Shown: piece by piece, positions 25,062 through 33,927 of the stretch | Layout: each line of letters begins with the position of its first letter | How positions within the stretch are numbered: position 1 is the stretch's first letter | Assembly (NCBI RefSeq): GCF_000203975.2 | Contig: NZ_AFCF02000012.1 | Coordinates: 62,001-126,000, forward strand | Source: Leisingera sp. ANG1 | Lineage (GTDB): Bacteria; Pseudomonadota; Alphaproteobacteria; Rhodobacterales; Rhodobacteraceae | DNA: 64,000 nucleotides | Direction of reading: 5' to 3' | The notes under the pieces: model-generated | Told to the model about the DNA's origin: nothing | Database searches by the model: none | The model's input: the letters and a program-made list of their open reading frames with translations, nothing else | Translations under genes and position numbers: made by a program

Positions 25062-25454
25062 TCAGTGAATGTCAGAATATGTGATGGTCACCGTGTCTGC
25101 TTTCACTAGATCCAGAAACGGTTTGTTCACCGGATCAGCAACAAACTTATCCAGCGCAGCACGGCCGGCCTCTTCGCTTTCCCAGTAAACGACTTCAATC
25201 CAGACACCATCGGCCTGCAGCGCCACGTGGCGGTCAACAAAGCCTTCGTAGTTAGCATGCATATTGGCGTTCACAGTTCCGCCAGCAGCAGCTTCTGACA
25301 TCGCTTCCACAGTAACGCCTTCCTTGGCTTTGAAAGTGACGTATTCGATGGTTCCGGCTTTTGTCAGATCCGATGCCATTGCGGCGGTTATTGTCCCTGC
25401 AGCTATAGCCGCTGCAAGCGCTGCGGTCTTCAGGCCGGTTGCAAGTTTCATCAT
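25062..25454 (-). CDS. Small exported ABM-like protein, paralogue A
   Basis: The 130-residue protein has a signal peptide (residues 1-28, AAMA-S) and then a small alpha/beta domain. IEYVTFKAKEGVTVEAM, GFVDRHVALQADGVWIEVVYW and EAGRAALDKF fit a ferredoxin-like alpha+beta barrel of the antibiotic-biosynthesis-monooxygenase (ABM) type, with no obvious cofactor site. ATG 25454 follows AGGAGGAGACAGAC. The gene lies 51 bp downstream of the SGNH/PotABCD unit on the same strand. A clear relative (35026-35409) sits beside a different ABC transporter with the same order. Export of an ABM-type domain is uncommon. Role unknown; a periplasmic ligand-handling protein is one guess. Confidence 0.75.
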   Translation of the reverse strand: MMKLATGLKTAALAAAIAAGTITAAMASDLTKAGTIEYVTFKAKEGVTVEAMSEAAAGGTVNANMHANYEGFVDRHVALQADGVWIEVVYWESEEAGRAALDKFVADPVNKPFLDLVKADTVTITYSDIH

Positions 25455-25505
25455 GTCTGTCTCCTCCTGTTGCATGATGGAATTGTGAGTGGTGGCACTT
25501 AAAAG

Positions 25506-26177
25506 TCAGAGAGTCTGCACGGTTGCGGCGATTGCCTTTCCCAGCTGTGCATGCTGTTGCTTGCTGATGTGCAGCCCATCCGTGCCCAGGGCATTACCCA
25601 CCACAGCGCCTGCATCAAAGCTGGCAATCCCGGCCTGATCCGCTGCGGTTTTAAGCGCGGCCCCCAGCGCTTCGGACTTGGCCTTGCCGCCTTCGAACAT
25701 TGCTGCAAAATCTGGGTGGGGCATGTCGTTGACCGGAGGCGGCGATACCACCAGCACCTTCGGTGCGTCATAATGATAGGCAACGCCGCCTGCGCAGCCT
25801 TGCGCGGCCTGTGCAACTTCGATGATTGCAGCGGCAATATCTTCGGCCGACCGGTTCGTTTCTGCCTTCAGATCATTGGTGCCGAGCATGATAATCAGCA
25901 GATCCACCGGCATTTCGCGGGCGATGGCCGCGGACAGTGTTTTGGCGCCATTGAACATGTCTGACTTGATGGCGTTCCAGTCCATGGAATCATCGAGGTT
26001 GGTCGCCCGAACGGTCAGCCCGTCCACAGCAACCGTGTAACCACTGCCTAGGTCTGCCGCCATGACACCGGCCCAGCGCTCATCGTCTGCATAGCGGGTG
26101 GAGGGGAACGCCTCTTCCACCCCTATCCAGCCCCAGGTGTTGCTGTCGCCGTAAACAAGGATCTTCTTTTCTGCCAT
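25506..26177 (-). CDS. Cytoplasmic SGNH/GDSL hydrolase linked to an ABC transporter
   Basis: This 223-residue enzyme has no signal peptide. The SGNH blocks are KILVYGDSNTWGW (Ser12), LLIIMLGTNDLK and GTDGLHIS (Asp-x-x-His). I use ATG 26177 with AGGAAG six bases upstream; another ATG at 26198 overlaps the ABC ATPase stop (ATGA) and would add seven residues. It is encoded last in a PotABCD-type operon, so it probably hydrolyses an ester or O-acyl group on the imported compound. The exported relative at 23234 would act on the outside. Confidence 0.88.
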   Translation of the reverse strand: MAEKKILVYGDSNTWGWIGVEEAFPSTRYADDERWAGVMAADLGSGYTVAVDGLTVRATNLDDSMDWNAIKSDMFNGAKTLSAAIAREMPVDLLIIMLGTNDLKAETNRSAEDIAAAIIEVAQAAQGCAGGVAYHYDAPKVLVVSPPPVNDMPHPDFAAMFEGGKAKSEALGAALKTAADQAGIASFDAGAVVGNALGTDGLHISKQQHAQLGKAIAATVQTL

Positions 26178-26194
26178 TTGAGGCTTCCTTTCGT

Positions 26195-27343
26195 TCATTC
26201 AGTGATGATGTGGCCGTCTTCGGGGTGCCAGCTGGCCGTCACGCCTACCCCGACTTCGATATCCAGCGTCTGCATGTCCCGCTGCTGAAGCTGCACCGTG
26301 ATCTGGGTGCCCGCGCCAGTTTCAAGACGCAGATTGACCAGGGCCCCAACAAATTCCTCGCCAATGACACGGCAAGGCACCTCGTTGTCTGCCCAGCCTG
26401 CTGCCGGAGTGATGGAAATCTGGTCGGCCCGGACAACCAGGCTGACATGCTGTCCAGGTGCCAACCCGGCAGTCTTCAAGGCATCAGTTTTAAAAGTGCC
26501 GTCAGCGCTCTCCAGCACCAATTCCCCGTTCTTTCGTGGGCGGATGGTACAATCGAAGATCGAGGAACCGCCCAGAAACTCGGCGACAAAGGGCGTCGCC
26601 GGGCGCAAGTAGATATCTTCCGGGCTTCCTGCTTGCTCAATCCGGCCCTTGTTCATGATCACCACGGTATCCGCCATCGAGAAGGCCTCTGAATGGCTGT
26701 GAGTGACATAGATAAAGGTAATCCCCAGTTCTCGCTGAAGGCGTTTCAATTCCCCCTGCATCTGCACCGACAGATGCGCATCCAGGGCCGACAGGGGTTC
26801 GTCCAGCAGCAGAACGGAAGGTTCCGTCACCAGGCAGCGTGCCAGGGCAACCCGCTGCCGCTGCCCGCCCGAAAGCTGGTTGATCCCCCGATCCGCATAT
26901 TCGCCAAGACCCAGCTTTTTCAGCCAGACTTGCGCCCGGTGCTTGCGTTCCGCCGCTCCAACACCATTCATGCGTAAACCAAACTCTACGTTTTCGCGCA
27001 CGGTCAGGAAGGGAAACAGAGCCAGAGACTGCCAGACCATTGGCATCTCGCGCTCCCAGATCGGCAAGTCGTTGATCCGCCGCCCCTGATGCAGGATATC
27101 TCCGCTGCTGGACTCTTCCAGTCCCGCCAGCATCCGCAGCATGGTGGACTTGCCGCAGCCCGACGGCCCCATGATGGCGATGAATTTTCCTTCTTCGATG
27201 TCCAGATCGAGATTTTCCACAGCCACGGCCGCTCCATAGGTCTTGCGGAGGTTCTTCAGCGAGATATGGGCTTGGCTCATGGCACGATCCTGCGGCTGGG
27301 GCGCGGCATCCCGCGCGGGTTGGAGGGGGGATAAGCTGTTCAT
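26195..27343 (-). CDS. ABC transporter ATP-binding protein, PotA/spermidine-putrescine type
   Basis: The 382-residue ATPase has Walker A GPSGCGKST (near residue 60), signature LSGGQRQRVALARC, Walker B VLLLDEPLSALDA, H-loop THSHSEA and a C-terminal TOBE-like regulatory domain, the layout of PotA/UgpC-type ATPases. ATG 27343 overlaps the stop of the upstream permease (ATGA). A shorter start at MSQAHISLKN would remove a 21-residue Pro/Ala-rich lead. It powers uptake together with the two permeases and the Tat-exported binding protein upstream. Substrate probably a polyamine-like or other cationic/organic compound; not proven. Confidence 0.93.
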   Translation of the reverse strand: MNSLSPLQPARDAAPQPQDRAMSQAHISLKNLRKTYGAAVAVENLDLDIEEGKFIAIMGPSGCGKSTMLRMLAGLEESSSGDILHQGRRINDLPIWEREMPMVWQSLALFPFLTVRENVEFGLRMNGVGAAERKHRAQVWLKKLGLGEYADRGINQLSGGQRQRVALARCLVTEPSVLLLDEPLSALDAHLSVQMQGELKRLQRELGITFIYVTHSHSEAFSMADTVVIMNKGRIEQAGSPEDIYLRPATPFVAEFLGGSSIFDCTIRPRKNGELVLESADGTFKTDALKTAGLAPGQHVSLVVRADQISITPAAGWADNEVPCRVIGEEFVGALVNLRLETGAGTQITVQLQQRDMQTLDIEVGVGVTASWHPEDGHIITE

Positions 27344-28137
27344 TTCGCGTCCTTCGTCAGGCGGCGGAGCACCAAGAACTGGGCGCCGAGGATCAAAGAG
27401 ATAGAGGTGGCAAAGGTGATTGAGCCGATGGCATTGATGCGCGGGCTGACTGCGGATTGCAGAAAGCTGAGAATCCTGACCGAAGAGGTTTCCTCCAGCC
27501 CTCCGACAAACCAGGTGACCGCGTATTCATCAAAGCTCACCGCCATGCAGAGAAGAAAGGCAGCCAGCACCGAAGTTTTGGTCGACGGGATGATGATCTC
27601 CCAGAAAGCGCGCCAATTGGAGGCCCCCAGGTTCTGCGCTGCGAACTCCAGGTCGCCGTCGATTTGCGAAAACCGCAGCCGGATGATCGCCATGGCGAAG
27701 GGTGAGGTCAGCACGATGTGGCTGACAACGATTGCGGGCAGCGTGCCGGACAGACCGATGCGGGATAGATAGGCCAGCATCGCCAGCCCGATGACCACCA
27801 AGGGGATCAAGGGCGGCATCAAAGCAAATACCAGCACCAGTCTTTTGCCAATGAAATTGAACCGGTAGTCGGCATAGGCAGCCGCAAAGCCCATGGCGGT
27901 GGCAATCGGCGCCACGATCAGCGCAATCTTGACCGTATTCTTGAAGGCGTCGATCACCAGCGCATCCGCTAGGATCAGCCGGTACCACTCTAGCGTGAAG
28001 CCACCAAGCGGGATGGTCGGGAACCGGTCCGAATTCAGCGAGAACACAAAGTTCGTCAGAATTGGCGCATAGAGGAACGCAAGGGCCAGTCCGGTGAAGG
28101 CAAGAGTCAGACGGCGGGTGGTGCGGGAGACTCGCAT
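27340..28137 (-). CDS. ABC transporter permease, PotC-like
   Basis: The 265-residue inner-membrane protein has six hydrophobic segments and an EAA loop (AAQNLGASNWRAFWEIIIPST), the docking site for the ATPase. It overlaps the ATPase gene (ATGA) and follows PotB-like by 3 bp. Together these form the permease pair for the binding protein encoded upstream. Confidence 0.92.
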   Translation of the reverse strand: MRVSRTTRRLTLAFTGLALAFLYAPILTNFVFSLNSDRFPTIPLGGFTLEWYRLILADALVIDAFKNTVKIALIVAPIATAMGFAAAYADYRFNFIGKRLVLVFALMPPLIPLVVIGLAMLAYLSRIGLSGTLPAIVVSHIVLTSPFAMAIIRLRFSQIDGDLEFAAQNLGASNWRAFWEIIIPSTKTSVLAAFLLCMAVSFDEYAVTWFVGGLEETSSVRILSFLQSAVSPRINAIGSITFATSISLILGAQFLVLRRLTKDAK

Positions 28138-28140
28138 GGG

Positions 28141-29001
28141 TTAGGACCTCCGGTAGGCATAGGTGATCGAGGCCAACGCGGTGAGCAGCAGTGTGACGAT
28201 CATCATCAGGGCGACGACAGCGGCGCGGGGCCACTGCTGGCCGGATTTCACGGTGTCTGCGATCAAGATAGACAGGGTCGTGAACTTGCCGCCGCCCAGG
28301 TAGGTTGCGGTCACGAAGTCGCCAAAGCTGAAGATGAAGGCAAACAGAGCGCCTAGCACGATGCCCGGGCGGGCCGCAGGCAGCACGGTTGCAAACAGCA
28401 CCCGGCGCGGGCCGCAGCCCAGGTTGTAGGCCGCGTCGATCAGCGTCCGATCCAGCGACAGAAGCGAGATCGCCTGGATCACGATCACCAGCGGCAGTGT
28501 CAAGGTGACAAGGCCAACCATCAGCGCCAGCGGCGTGTTCAGCAGGCTGCCGGTCTCAATACCGATGGCTGCCATCAACTTCATCACGATGCCGTTTTCG
28601 GTCAGGTAGATCTGCCAGGAATAGATACGCACCAAGTAAGAGGTGAAGAACGGCACTACGAACAGGCCGAGCAGGACCATCCGGGCGCGGGGTGACAGGA
28701 AGAAACTGATGGCAAGAGCACAGGGCAGTGCAGCAAGCGTGGCCAGCACAGAGGCACTGGCAGCGATCACCGCGGTGCGCGCATAGGCGGACCAGAAATA
28801 CCCTGCGGTCAGGATCTTCTGCCAGTTCTCCAATTGGAAGTCCGGCGTCAGTAGAAAGTTCTTCACATCCCAGAAGCTAAGCCAGATCAGCAAAACCATC
28901 GGCCCTAAAAAGAAACCGGCCAACCAGACCGGCAGCGGCAGGCTCCATAAGGCACTGTAGGCAGTCTTGGACAGACGCCTGGCTTGAAGGAGAGAAGTCA
29001 T
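28141..29001 (-). CDS. ABC transporter permease, PotB-like
   Basis: The 286-residue membrane protein has six hydrophobic helices and an EAA-like loop (AAYNLGCGPRRVLFATVLPAA). ATG 29001 has AAGGAA eight bases upstream and gives the usual family length; a longer in-frame start at 29046 is less likely. Partner of the PotC-like permease, second gene in the operon after the binding protein. Confidence 0.92.
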   Translation of the reverse strand: MTSLLQARRLSKTAYSALWSLPLPVWLAGFFLGPMVLLIWLSFWDVKNFLLTPDFQLENWQKILTAGYFWSAYARTAVIAASASVLATLAALPCALAISFFLSPRARMVLLGLFVVPFFTSYLVRIYSWQIYLTENGIVMKLMAAIGIETGSLLNTPLALMVGLVTLTLPLVIVIQAISLLSLDRTLIDAAYNLGCGPRRVLFATVLPAARPGIVLGALFAFIFSFGDFVTATYLGGGKFTTLSILIADTVKSGQQWPRAAVVALMMIVTLLLTALASITYAYRRS

Positions 29002-29035
29002 GGTAGTTTCCTTCGACTCGATGAAGGGGAAGTGC

Positions 29036-29064
29036 CCCGCTGCCAACGGGAGCCCGGCAGCGGG
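29036..29064 (-). terminator. Hairpin between binding-protein and permease genes
   Basis: CCCGCTGCC (29036-29044) pairs perfectly with GGCAGCGGG (29056-29064). It lies between the binding-protein stop (29088) and the first permease start (29001). There is no T tract, which fits a 3'-end stabilising or partial-termination hairpin that lets the binding protein be made in excess. Confidence 0.6.
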
Positions 29065-29087
29065 ACTGAAGCACCCGAGAGGGGAGG

Positions 29088-30200
29088 TCAGGCGCTCTTG
29101 TAGGCGGACCAGAAGTCGTTCCAGTCGCCCAAGTCCTGCTGCACAGGCAGCTGGCGAATATGGATGCGCCCCTTGCGGATCAGGTCGATAGCATTGCCAT
29201 CACCCTTGAACATTCCCAGGTGGCGGGCATCCTCCGGCTTCTCGGCGATCATCCGTTCCCAGCCGGATTTCGACGGGATGATCGCGGGGAACACATTGAG
29301 GTTCGCCAGGTTGTACTGGCCGGCCGGGCTGGAGGCGTGCTGGATGAACTTGCGCGCCAAATCAGTCTTGCGGGAGCCGCGCCCGATGGAGAAACTCTCG
29401 GTGAACTGGATGCCGCCCTGCTCCGGGATGGTGGTGGTGACATTGGCACCATCGCGCCGCAGCACGCCGGTAATCCACTCGCCAATCCCTGGCATCACGG
29501 TAACTTCGCCGGACTTCAGTGACGACAGGACACCGCCGTAGTCATAGAAACCACGCACCTGCGGTTTCAGGCTTAGCGTGGTGTCCTGCAGCCTGTCCCA
29601 TGCGCCTTCGCCAATGTCGTAAGGCTGTGCGTTGCCGTCGCGCAGGCTCAGAACGCCGAGGTTGGGCAGGTGCCAATCGAAATGGCCGACCTTGTCCTTG
29701 TGCTTTGCGTCCCACAGCATGTCATAAGACATTGCCTCTTTGACAGAGACCGCGTCCAGATTGTGGGAAATGCCCAGGAATCCGAAGCGGCTGATCACCG
29801 CATACAGCTCGTCGTCATGCCAGTGGCCAGGGAACTTGTGGAACTCCGGATAGAAGTCATCGAACGGGTAATCTTCCGGGTCCAGTTTTTCGACGAAATT
29901 TGCGCGGACCAGCTGCTGCACATATTCTGCATCGGCATGGATCAGGTCGTAGGTGCCGGCCGGAGACTGTGCAAGCAAGGCCAGCATCTGCTCGCCGCCG
30001 ACGTAATACTTCGGGGTAATCTTGACGTTGTGCAGCTCTTCGAACTCGGCAACCGCATCCGGTTCCGCCTGACCGTACCAGGCCAGCATTGTCATTTCGG
30101 TTACCGATTGGGCACGGGCAATCATCGGCATCGCCAGCGCCCCTGCTGCCATGGCGCTTGTCTTCAAAAGACTCCGCCGCGTGAGTGTTGTTTTGGCCAT
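29088..30200 (-). CDS. ABC transporter substrate-binding protein (PotD/FutA-type), Tat-exported
   Basis: The 370-residue protein starts with a twin-arginine signal (TLTRRSLLKTS, residues 5-15) and a cleavage site near residue 30. Its body is a class-II type-2 periplasmic binding protein of the spermidine/putrescine and iron-type SBP family; segments such as LAWYGQAEPDAVAEFEELHN, GGVLSSLKSGEVTVMPG and the C-terminal lobe are typical. ATG 30200 is preceded by GGGAGGAG. It is the first gene of the operon. A GcvA-type LysR regulator lies upstream on the same strand. Ligand unknown. Confidence 0.92.
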   Translation of the reverse strand: MAKTTLTRRSLLKTSAMAAGALAMPMIARAQSVTEMTMLAWYGQAEPDAVAEFEELHNVKITPKYYVGGEQMLALLAQSPAGTYDLIHADAEYVQQLVRANFVEKLDPEDYPFDDFYPEFHKFPGHWHDDELYAVISRFGFLGISHNLDAVSVKEAMSYDMLWDAKHKDKVGHFDWHLPNLGVLSLRDGNAQPYDIGEGAWDRLQDTTLSLKPQVRGFYDYGGVLSSLKSGEVTVMPGIGEWITGVLRRDGANVTTTIPEQGGIQFTESFSIGRGSRKTDLARKFIQHASSPAGQYNLANLNVFPAIIPSKSGWERMIAEKPEDARHLGMFKGDGNAIDLIRKGRIHIRQLPVQQDLGDWNDFWSAYKSA

Positions 30201-30365
30201 TTCCGGCTCCTCCCTTGCGTGATGAAGGAAGTATCCGGACAGGCTGCTGCCCCAACAATCGAGCAGAACTCACGCGTCTCCAAGATTTTCTCAGCCTTTG
30301 GACGCGGCCAATCCGTGAGTTTTGCGGGCTGCAATCCTTGCCAGCTGCAAACCAGCTGCCGAATC

Positions 30366-31295
30366 TCAACCCTGAGGCATGAACTGCTGGCCATAGGCGC
30401 TGTCCCGGAACAGATCCGCCTCGCTCAGTAGCCAGTCCTGAAACGCCTTGATCTTCCCGGTGCGAGCTCGCTCCACCGGGCAAACCAGGTAATAGCTACG
30501 GTCCTTTAGCACCTGCGGGATGGGCGCGGCAATGCGCCCCCGCTCAATCTCGCGGGACGCTGCGATCACGCTGACAAGGGCGACCGCGCGGTTGTCTATG
30601 GCGGCCTCAATACACATGATTTCATCGCTGAAATGCGCAATCGGGCGGATCTGGCAGGCAGGCACCCCGGCTGAGGCGAACCACGCTTGCCAGTTCGGAT
30701 CGCCGTCTTCGAACCCAAGCCATTCATATTCGACCATATCCCGGCTCAGCAAATCTTCCGGAGTTTTGATCTTGCTGCTCAGTTTACGGGCGCAGACCGG
30801 GGTCACAAAGTCATCCAGCACCCAGGCCGCATGCGCGCTGGGGTCGGGCGTATCCGTGTATCTGATCGAAATATCAACGGAATACCGCGCAAAATCCAAA
30901 ACGCTGTCCGAAGCGATGACTTTAACATCGAGCTGCGGATACAGGCGGCTGAATTTCGGCAGCCGGGGGCTAAGCCAGCTCCAGGCAAAAGAGCGCGTTG
31001 TGGTTACTACCAGCTCGCCCTCGATTTCATCCATGCTGAGCTGCGCCACGCCCTGGTTCAGCTGGCTGAAAGCATCGCTGACAAAGGGGCTCAATATTTC
31101 GCCCTCAGCCGTCAGTTTCAGCGACCGTGTCAGCCGGTGGAACAACGAAATGCCCAGCTGTGTTTCCAAGGTCTTGAGCCGGTGGCTGATCGCGGTAGGC
31201 GTCAGCGACAGCTCTTCTGCGGCCATCTTGATGCTCATATGGCGCGAAACGGCCTCAAAGGCCTGTAAGCTGGTCAGGGGCGGCAGGCGTTTCAC
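30366..31295 (-). CDS. LysR-family regulator, GcvA-type
   Basis: The 309-residue regulator has the MKRLPPLTSLQAFEAV start, recognition helix LTPTAISHRLKTLETQL and an effector domain with FAWSWLSPRLPKF and VDISIRYTD. It is close in pattern to the regulator at 24048. It lies between two ABC uptake operons, both on the minus strand, so it may control the PotABCD-type unit downstream (165 bp away) or the ribose-type unit upstream. Confidence 0.92.
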   Translation of the reverse strand: MKRLPPLTSLQAFEAVSRHMSIKMAAEELSLTPTAISHRLKTLETQLGISLFHRLTRSLKLTAEGEILSPFVSDAFSQLNQGVAQLSMDEIEGELVVTTTRSFAWSWLSPRLPKFSRLYPQLDVKVIASDSVLDFARYSVDISIRYTDTPDPSAHAAWVLDDFVTPVCARKLSSKIKTPEDLLSRDMVEYEWLGFEDGDPNWQAWFASAGVPACQIRPIAHFSDEIMCIEAAIDNRAVALVSVIAASREIERGRIAAPIPQVLKDRSYYLVCPVERARTGKIKAFQDWLLSEADLFRDSAYGQQFMPQG

Positions 31296-31366
31296 GGTAT
31301 GAACCTCGCGTTTACAGGGGCTGGCCCCTCCCGTTCGGAAGGGGCCTCTGAAGGTTCAGTGTGGAA

Positions 31367-32350
31367 TTACCCCCTTCTGGAGCGCAATACGTCCAAAGCG
31401 GCCGCAACAACCAAAACGATACCTGTCGTCATGAGACTCAACTCTGTTGGGACGTTCATCAGAATCAACCCGTTCGAGAGCATACCCAAAAGCCAGACGC
31501 CCAGCACAACCCGCAGGACCGATCCTTTACCCCCGGTGAAGGGGATGCCGCCCAGAAGAACTGCCGTCAGAACGCTGAGTTCGACCCCGACCCCCAGTGT
31601 CCCTGCCGGAGCGGAGTTGATCCGGGAAATACTCATCAGCGCTGCGACTGCCACAAAAAATCCCGTGGCGGCATACAGCCCGACACCAATTGCCTTGACC
31701 CTAAGCCCGACCAGGAATGCCGCCCTTTGATTGACGCCCAGCGCCACGATTTGCGGCCCGATTGGCAACAAGGCCATGACAGCCGTGCCAAGCGCAATGA
31801 CAACCAGCATGATCCAGGTCAGCACCGGAAGCCCCAGCACACGCTCATAGCCGATCACCAAGAATTCCTCGGGAAAGCCGAAAATCGGGTTTGGCGCCAG
31901 CCATTGCGCCAGACCACGGATCAGGGTCAGCGTCCCCAGCGTCACGATGATCGGAGACATTCCGATGGACGACACAAGCACGCCGTTGATCAATCCGGCA
32001 ACCGTGCCAACCGCCAGCGTCAAAAGCACCGCGCCGGTAATCCCCAGCGGCTCAAAGCTGAGCCCGGCCACCACACCGCAAAGCGCCAGCGTTGAGCCCA
32101 CCGAAAGGTCGATCTTGCCGGCCATCAGCAGCATTGCAAATGGAATGGATATCGTCATCAGCGCAGATACCTGCACCGAGATCGCAATCCAGTTGTTGGC
32201 AGTCATAAAGACCGGCGCCTTCACATAGAAGAATAGCGCCAGCAGGGTGATGGCTGCTGGCAGGGCAGCTGCCACAGCGATCTCGAACCAGTCGCGTTCC
32301 GTTTTGTCGTCCGCCGTTGCCGCGGCCCGGGTCAGTCCGGTGTCTGTCAT
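31367..32350 (-). CDS. Ribose-type (CUT2) ABC transporter permease
   Basis: The 327-residue membrane protein of the RbsC/BPD_transp_2 family shows about 8-10 helices and the AGKIDLSVGSTLALCGV segment near residue 80. It overlaps the ATPase stop (ATGA) and is the last gene of its operon. CUT2 systems import pentoses, autoinducers or other small polar molecules. No sugar kinase, isomerase or regulator of the ROK/DeoR type is nearby, so a non-sugar ligand is possible. Confidence 0.92.
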   Translation of the reverse strand: MTDTGLTRAAATADDKTERDWFEIAVAAALPAAITLLALFFYVKAPVFMTANNWIAISVQVSALMTISIPFAMLLMAGKIDLSVGSTLALCGVVAGLSFEPLGITGAVLLTLAVGTVAGLINGVLVSSIGMSPIIVTLGTLTLIRGLAQWLAPNPIFGFPEEFLVIGYERVLGLPVLTWIMLVVIALGTAVMALLPIGPQIVALGVNQRAAFLVGLRVKAIGVGLYAATGFFVAVAALMSISRINSAPAGTLGVGVELSVLTAVLLGGIPFTGGKGSVLRVVLGVWLLGMLSNGLILMNVPTELSLMTTGIVLVVAAALDVLRSRRG

Positions 32351-33900
32351 TGCATCATTTCCATTTGCTGCGCCCCGGCACCGGAGGCCGGAAGCTCCTG
32401 TTGCGTGCTGTGTTCAGCCCTGTGGGCCAATTCGATCAGCAGCTCTTCGTCATGCGGATTATCAATCAGCGCCACCTGCTTGCCGCGCCCCAGCACCAGT
32501 ATCTTGTCCGCCAGCAGGCAGATTTCCGTTGCATCGGATGAGGCTACCGCCACCGCAGTGCCTTTGCGTTTCACTTCTGCCAGCGCTTCGTACAGTTCGT
32601 GCCGGGCGCCGATATCGACGCCCTGAGTAGGCTCATCCAGCAGCAGCAGCTTGAGGCCTGAGCCTTCGACCAGCCAGCGGCCCACCATGATCTTCTGTGC
32701 ATTGCCGCCACTGAAACGCTGCCCCTGCAGTCGCGGGTTTGGGGGCTGAATGTTCAGCCGCCGTGCGGCGCGCTCAAACTCCCTCCCTTCCCGCTGGAAA
32801 CTGCGCAGCAGCTTCGGCATAGGAGAGCGCCCGAAATGCGGCACCAGCAAGTTTTCGACAGCTGGAAAACTTGCAAAAAGGCTCTGCTCCTTGCGGTCGC
32901 TTGCCACCAGCGCGACACCTTTCGACAGGGCATCGCGCGGTGCGGTGAAGCTTACTTCCCGACCGTCCAGCTCAACCCGCCCCCCAGTTTTCGGTGCCGC
33001 ACCCGACAGACATTCCAGAAGCTCTGTCCTGCCTGCCCCCATCAAACCGTAGATGCCAAGCACTTCACCCGCCCGCAGTTCCGCACTGACCGGGCCGACA
33101 AAACCGGTTGTCAGCGCGTCCAGCCTCAAAACCGCAGGCCCATCCGCCGAAAACGGAACTTTTTCCAAGCCATGCATCATTGCATCCGGCGAGATTGCAT
33201 CCGTCATGTCGGCAATTGTCACCTCGTCAACCGGTCTGGTCCAAAGGATACGCCCGTCCCGCAGGATAGTGACCTGATCTGCAACCTTGGGGATTTCGTC
33301 CAGGAAGTGGGTGACATAGATGACACCGATCCCGTCCTTGGCCACCGCCTGCCTAATCACCGAATGAAGCGCCTTGGCCTCCTTGTCCGACAGGGACGCG
33401 GTTGGCTCGTCCAGGATAAGGAATTTGGGCTTCAGCCGCAGCGCGCGGGCAATTTCGACGACCTTGCGCTCCCCAACACCCAGCATTCCGAGGTCAGTGC
33501 GCGGATCAATTCCCGTGACGCCAAGCCGTTCAAGCAGTTCCCGCGCCTGAGCATTCTGGGCGCGGCGGTCCACCCGGCCGCCGCGCTTGATTTCATGGCC
33601 AAGAAAGATGTTCTCGGCGACGCTTAGCCCTTCAAACACCTGGAAGTGCTGATAGATGATCGCCACACCCAGGTCTTGGACCTGCCGCGGCGACGCCCCT
33701 CGTAATGAGGCATCACCGGCAAGGATGTCGCCGGAATCCGCATCCTGGGCCCCGCTGATGCAATTCAGAAGCGTGGATTTCCCTGCCCCGTTCGCTCCTA
33801 GAAACGCCAGGACCTTTCCAGCCTCGACCCGCAAGTCCACCCCCTTGAGCACCGCAACCGGCCCATAGGATTTGCGCAGATCCTTCACTTCAAGCCGCAT
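32347..33900 (-). CDS. Ribose-type (CUT2) ABC transporter ATP-binding protein, double ATPase
   Basis: The 517-residue protein carries two ABC domains. The first has GANGAGKST, LGVGERKVVEIARAL and LILDEPTAS; the second has GLMGAGRTE, FSGGNAQKIMVGRWL and LLLDEPTQGVD, the degenerate second half usual in RbsA. ATG 33900 has AAGGAGG upstream. It couples with the single permease gene (ATGA overlap) and the binding protein. Confidence 0.94.
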   Translation of the reverse strand: MRLEVKDLRKSYGPVAVLKGVDLRVEAGKVLAFLGANGAGKSTLLNCISGAQDADSGDILAGDASLRGASPRQVQDLGVAIIYQHFQVFEGLSVAENIFLGHEIKRGGRVDRRAQNAQARELLERLGVTGIDPRTDLGMLGVGERKVVEIARALRLKPKFLILDEPTASLSDKEAKALHSVIRQAVAKDGIGVIYVTHFLDEIPKVADQVTILRDGRILWTRPVDEVTIADMTDAISPDAMMHGLEKVPFSADGPAVLRLDALTTGFVGPVSAELRAGEVLGIYGLMGAGRTELLECLSGAAPKTGGRVELDGREVSFTAPRDALSKGVALVASDRKEQSLFASFPAVENLLVPHFGRSPMPKLLRSFQREGREFERAARRLNIQPPNPRLQGQRFSGGNAQKIMVGRWLVEGSGLKLLLLDEPTQGVDIGARHELYEALAEVKRKGTAVAVASSDATEICLLADKILVLGRGKQVALIDNPHDEELLIELAHRAEHSTQQELPASGAGAQQMEMMQ

Positions 33901-33927
33901 GGCCTGCCTCCTTGCCGGTGCGGCACA

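Noticed and set aside
31323-31346. GC-rich stem (GGCCCC/GGGGCC) after the ribose-type permease as terminator
   Set aside because: The stem is imperfect and no T tract follows on the minus strand, so I did not list it as a feature.
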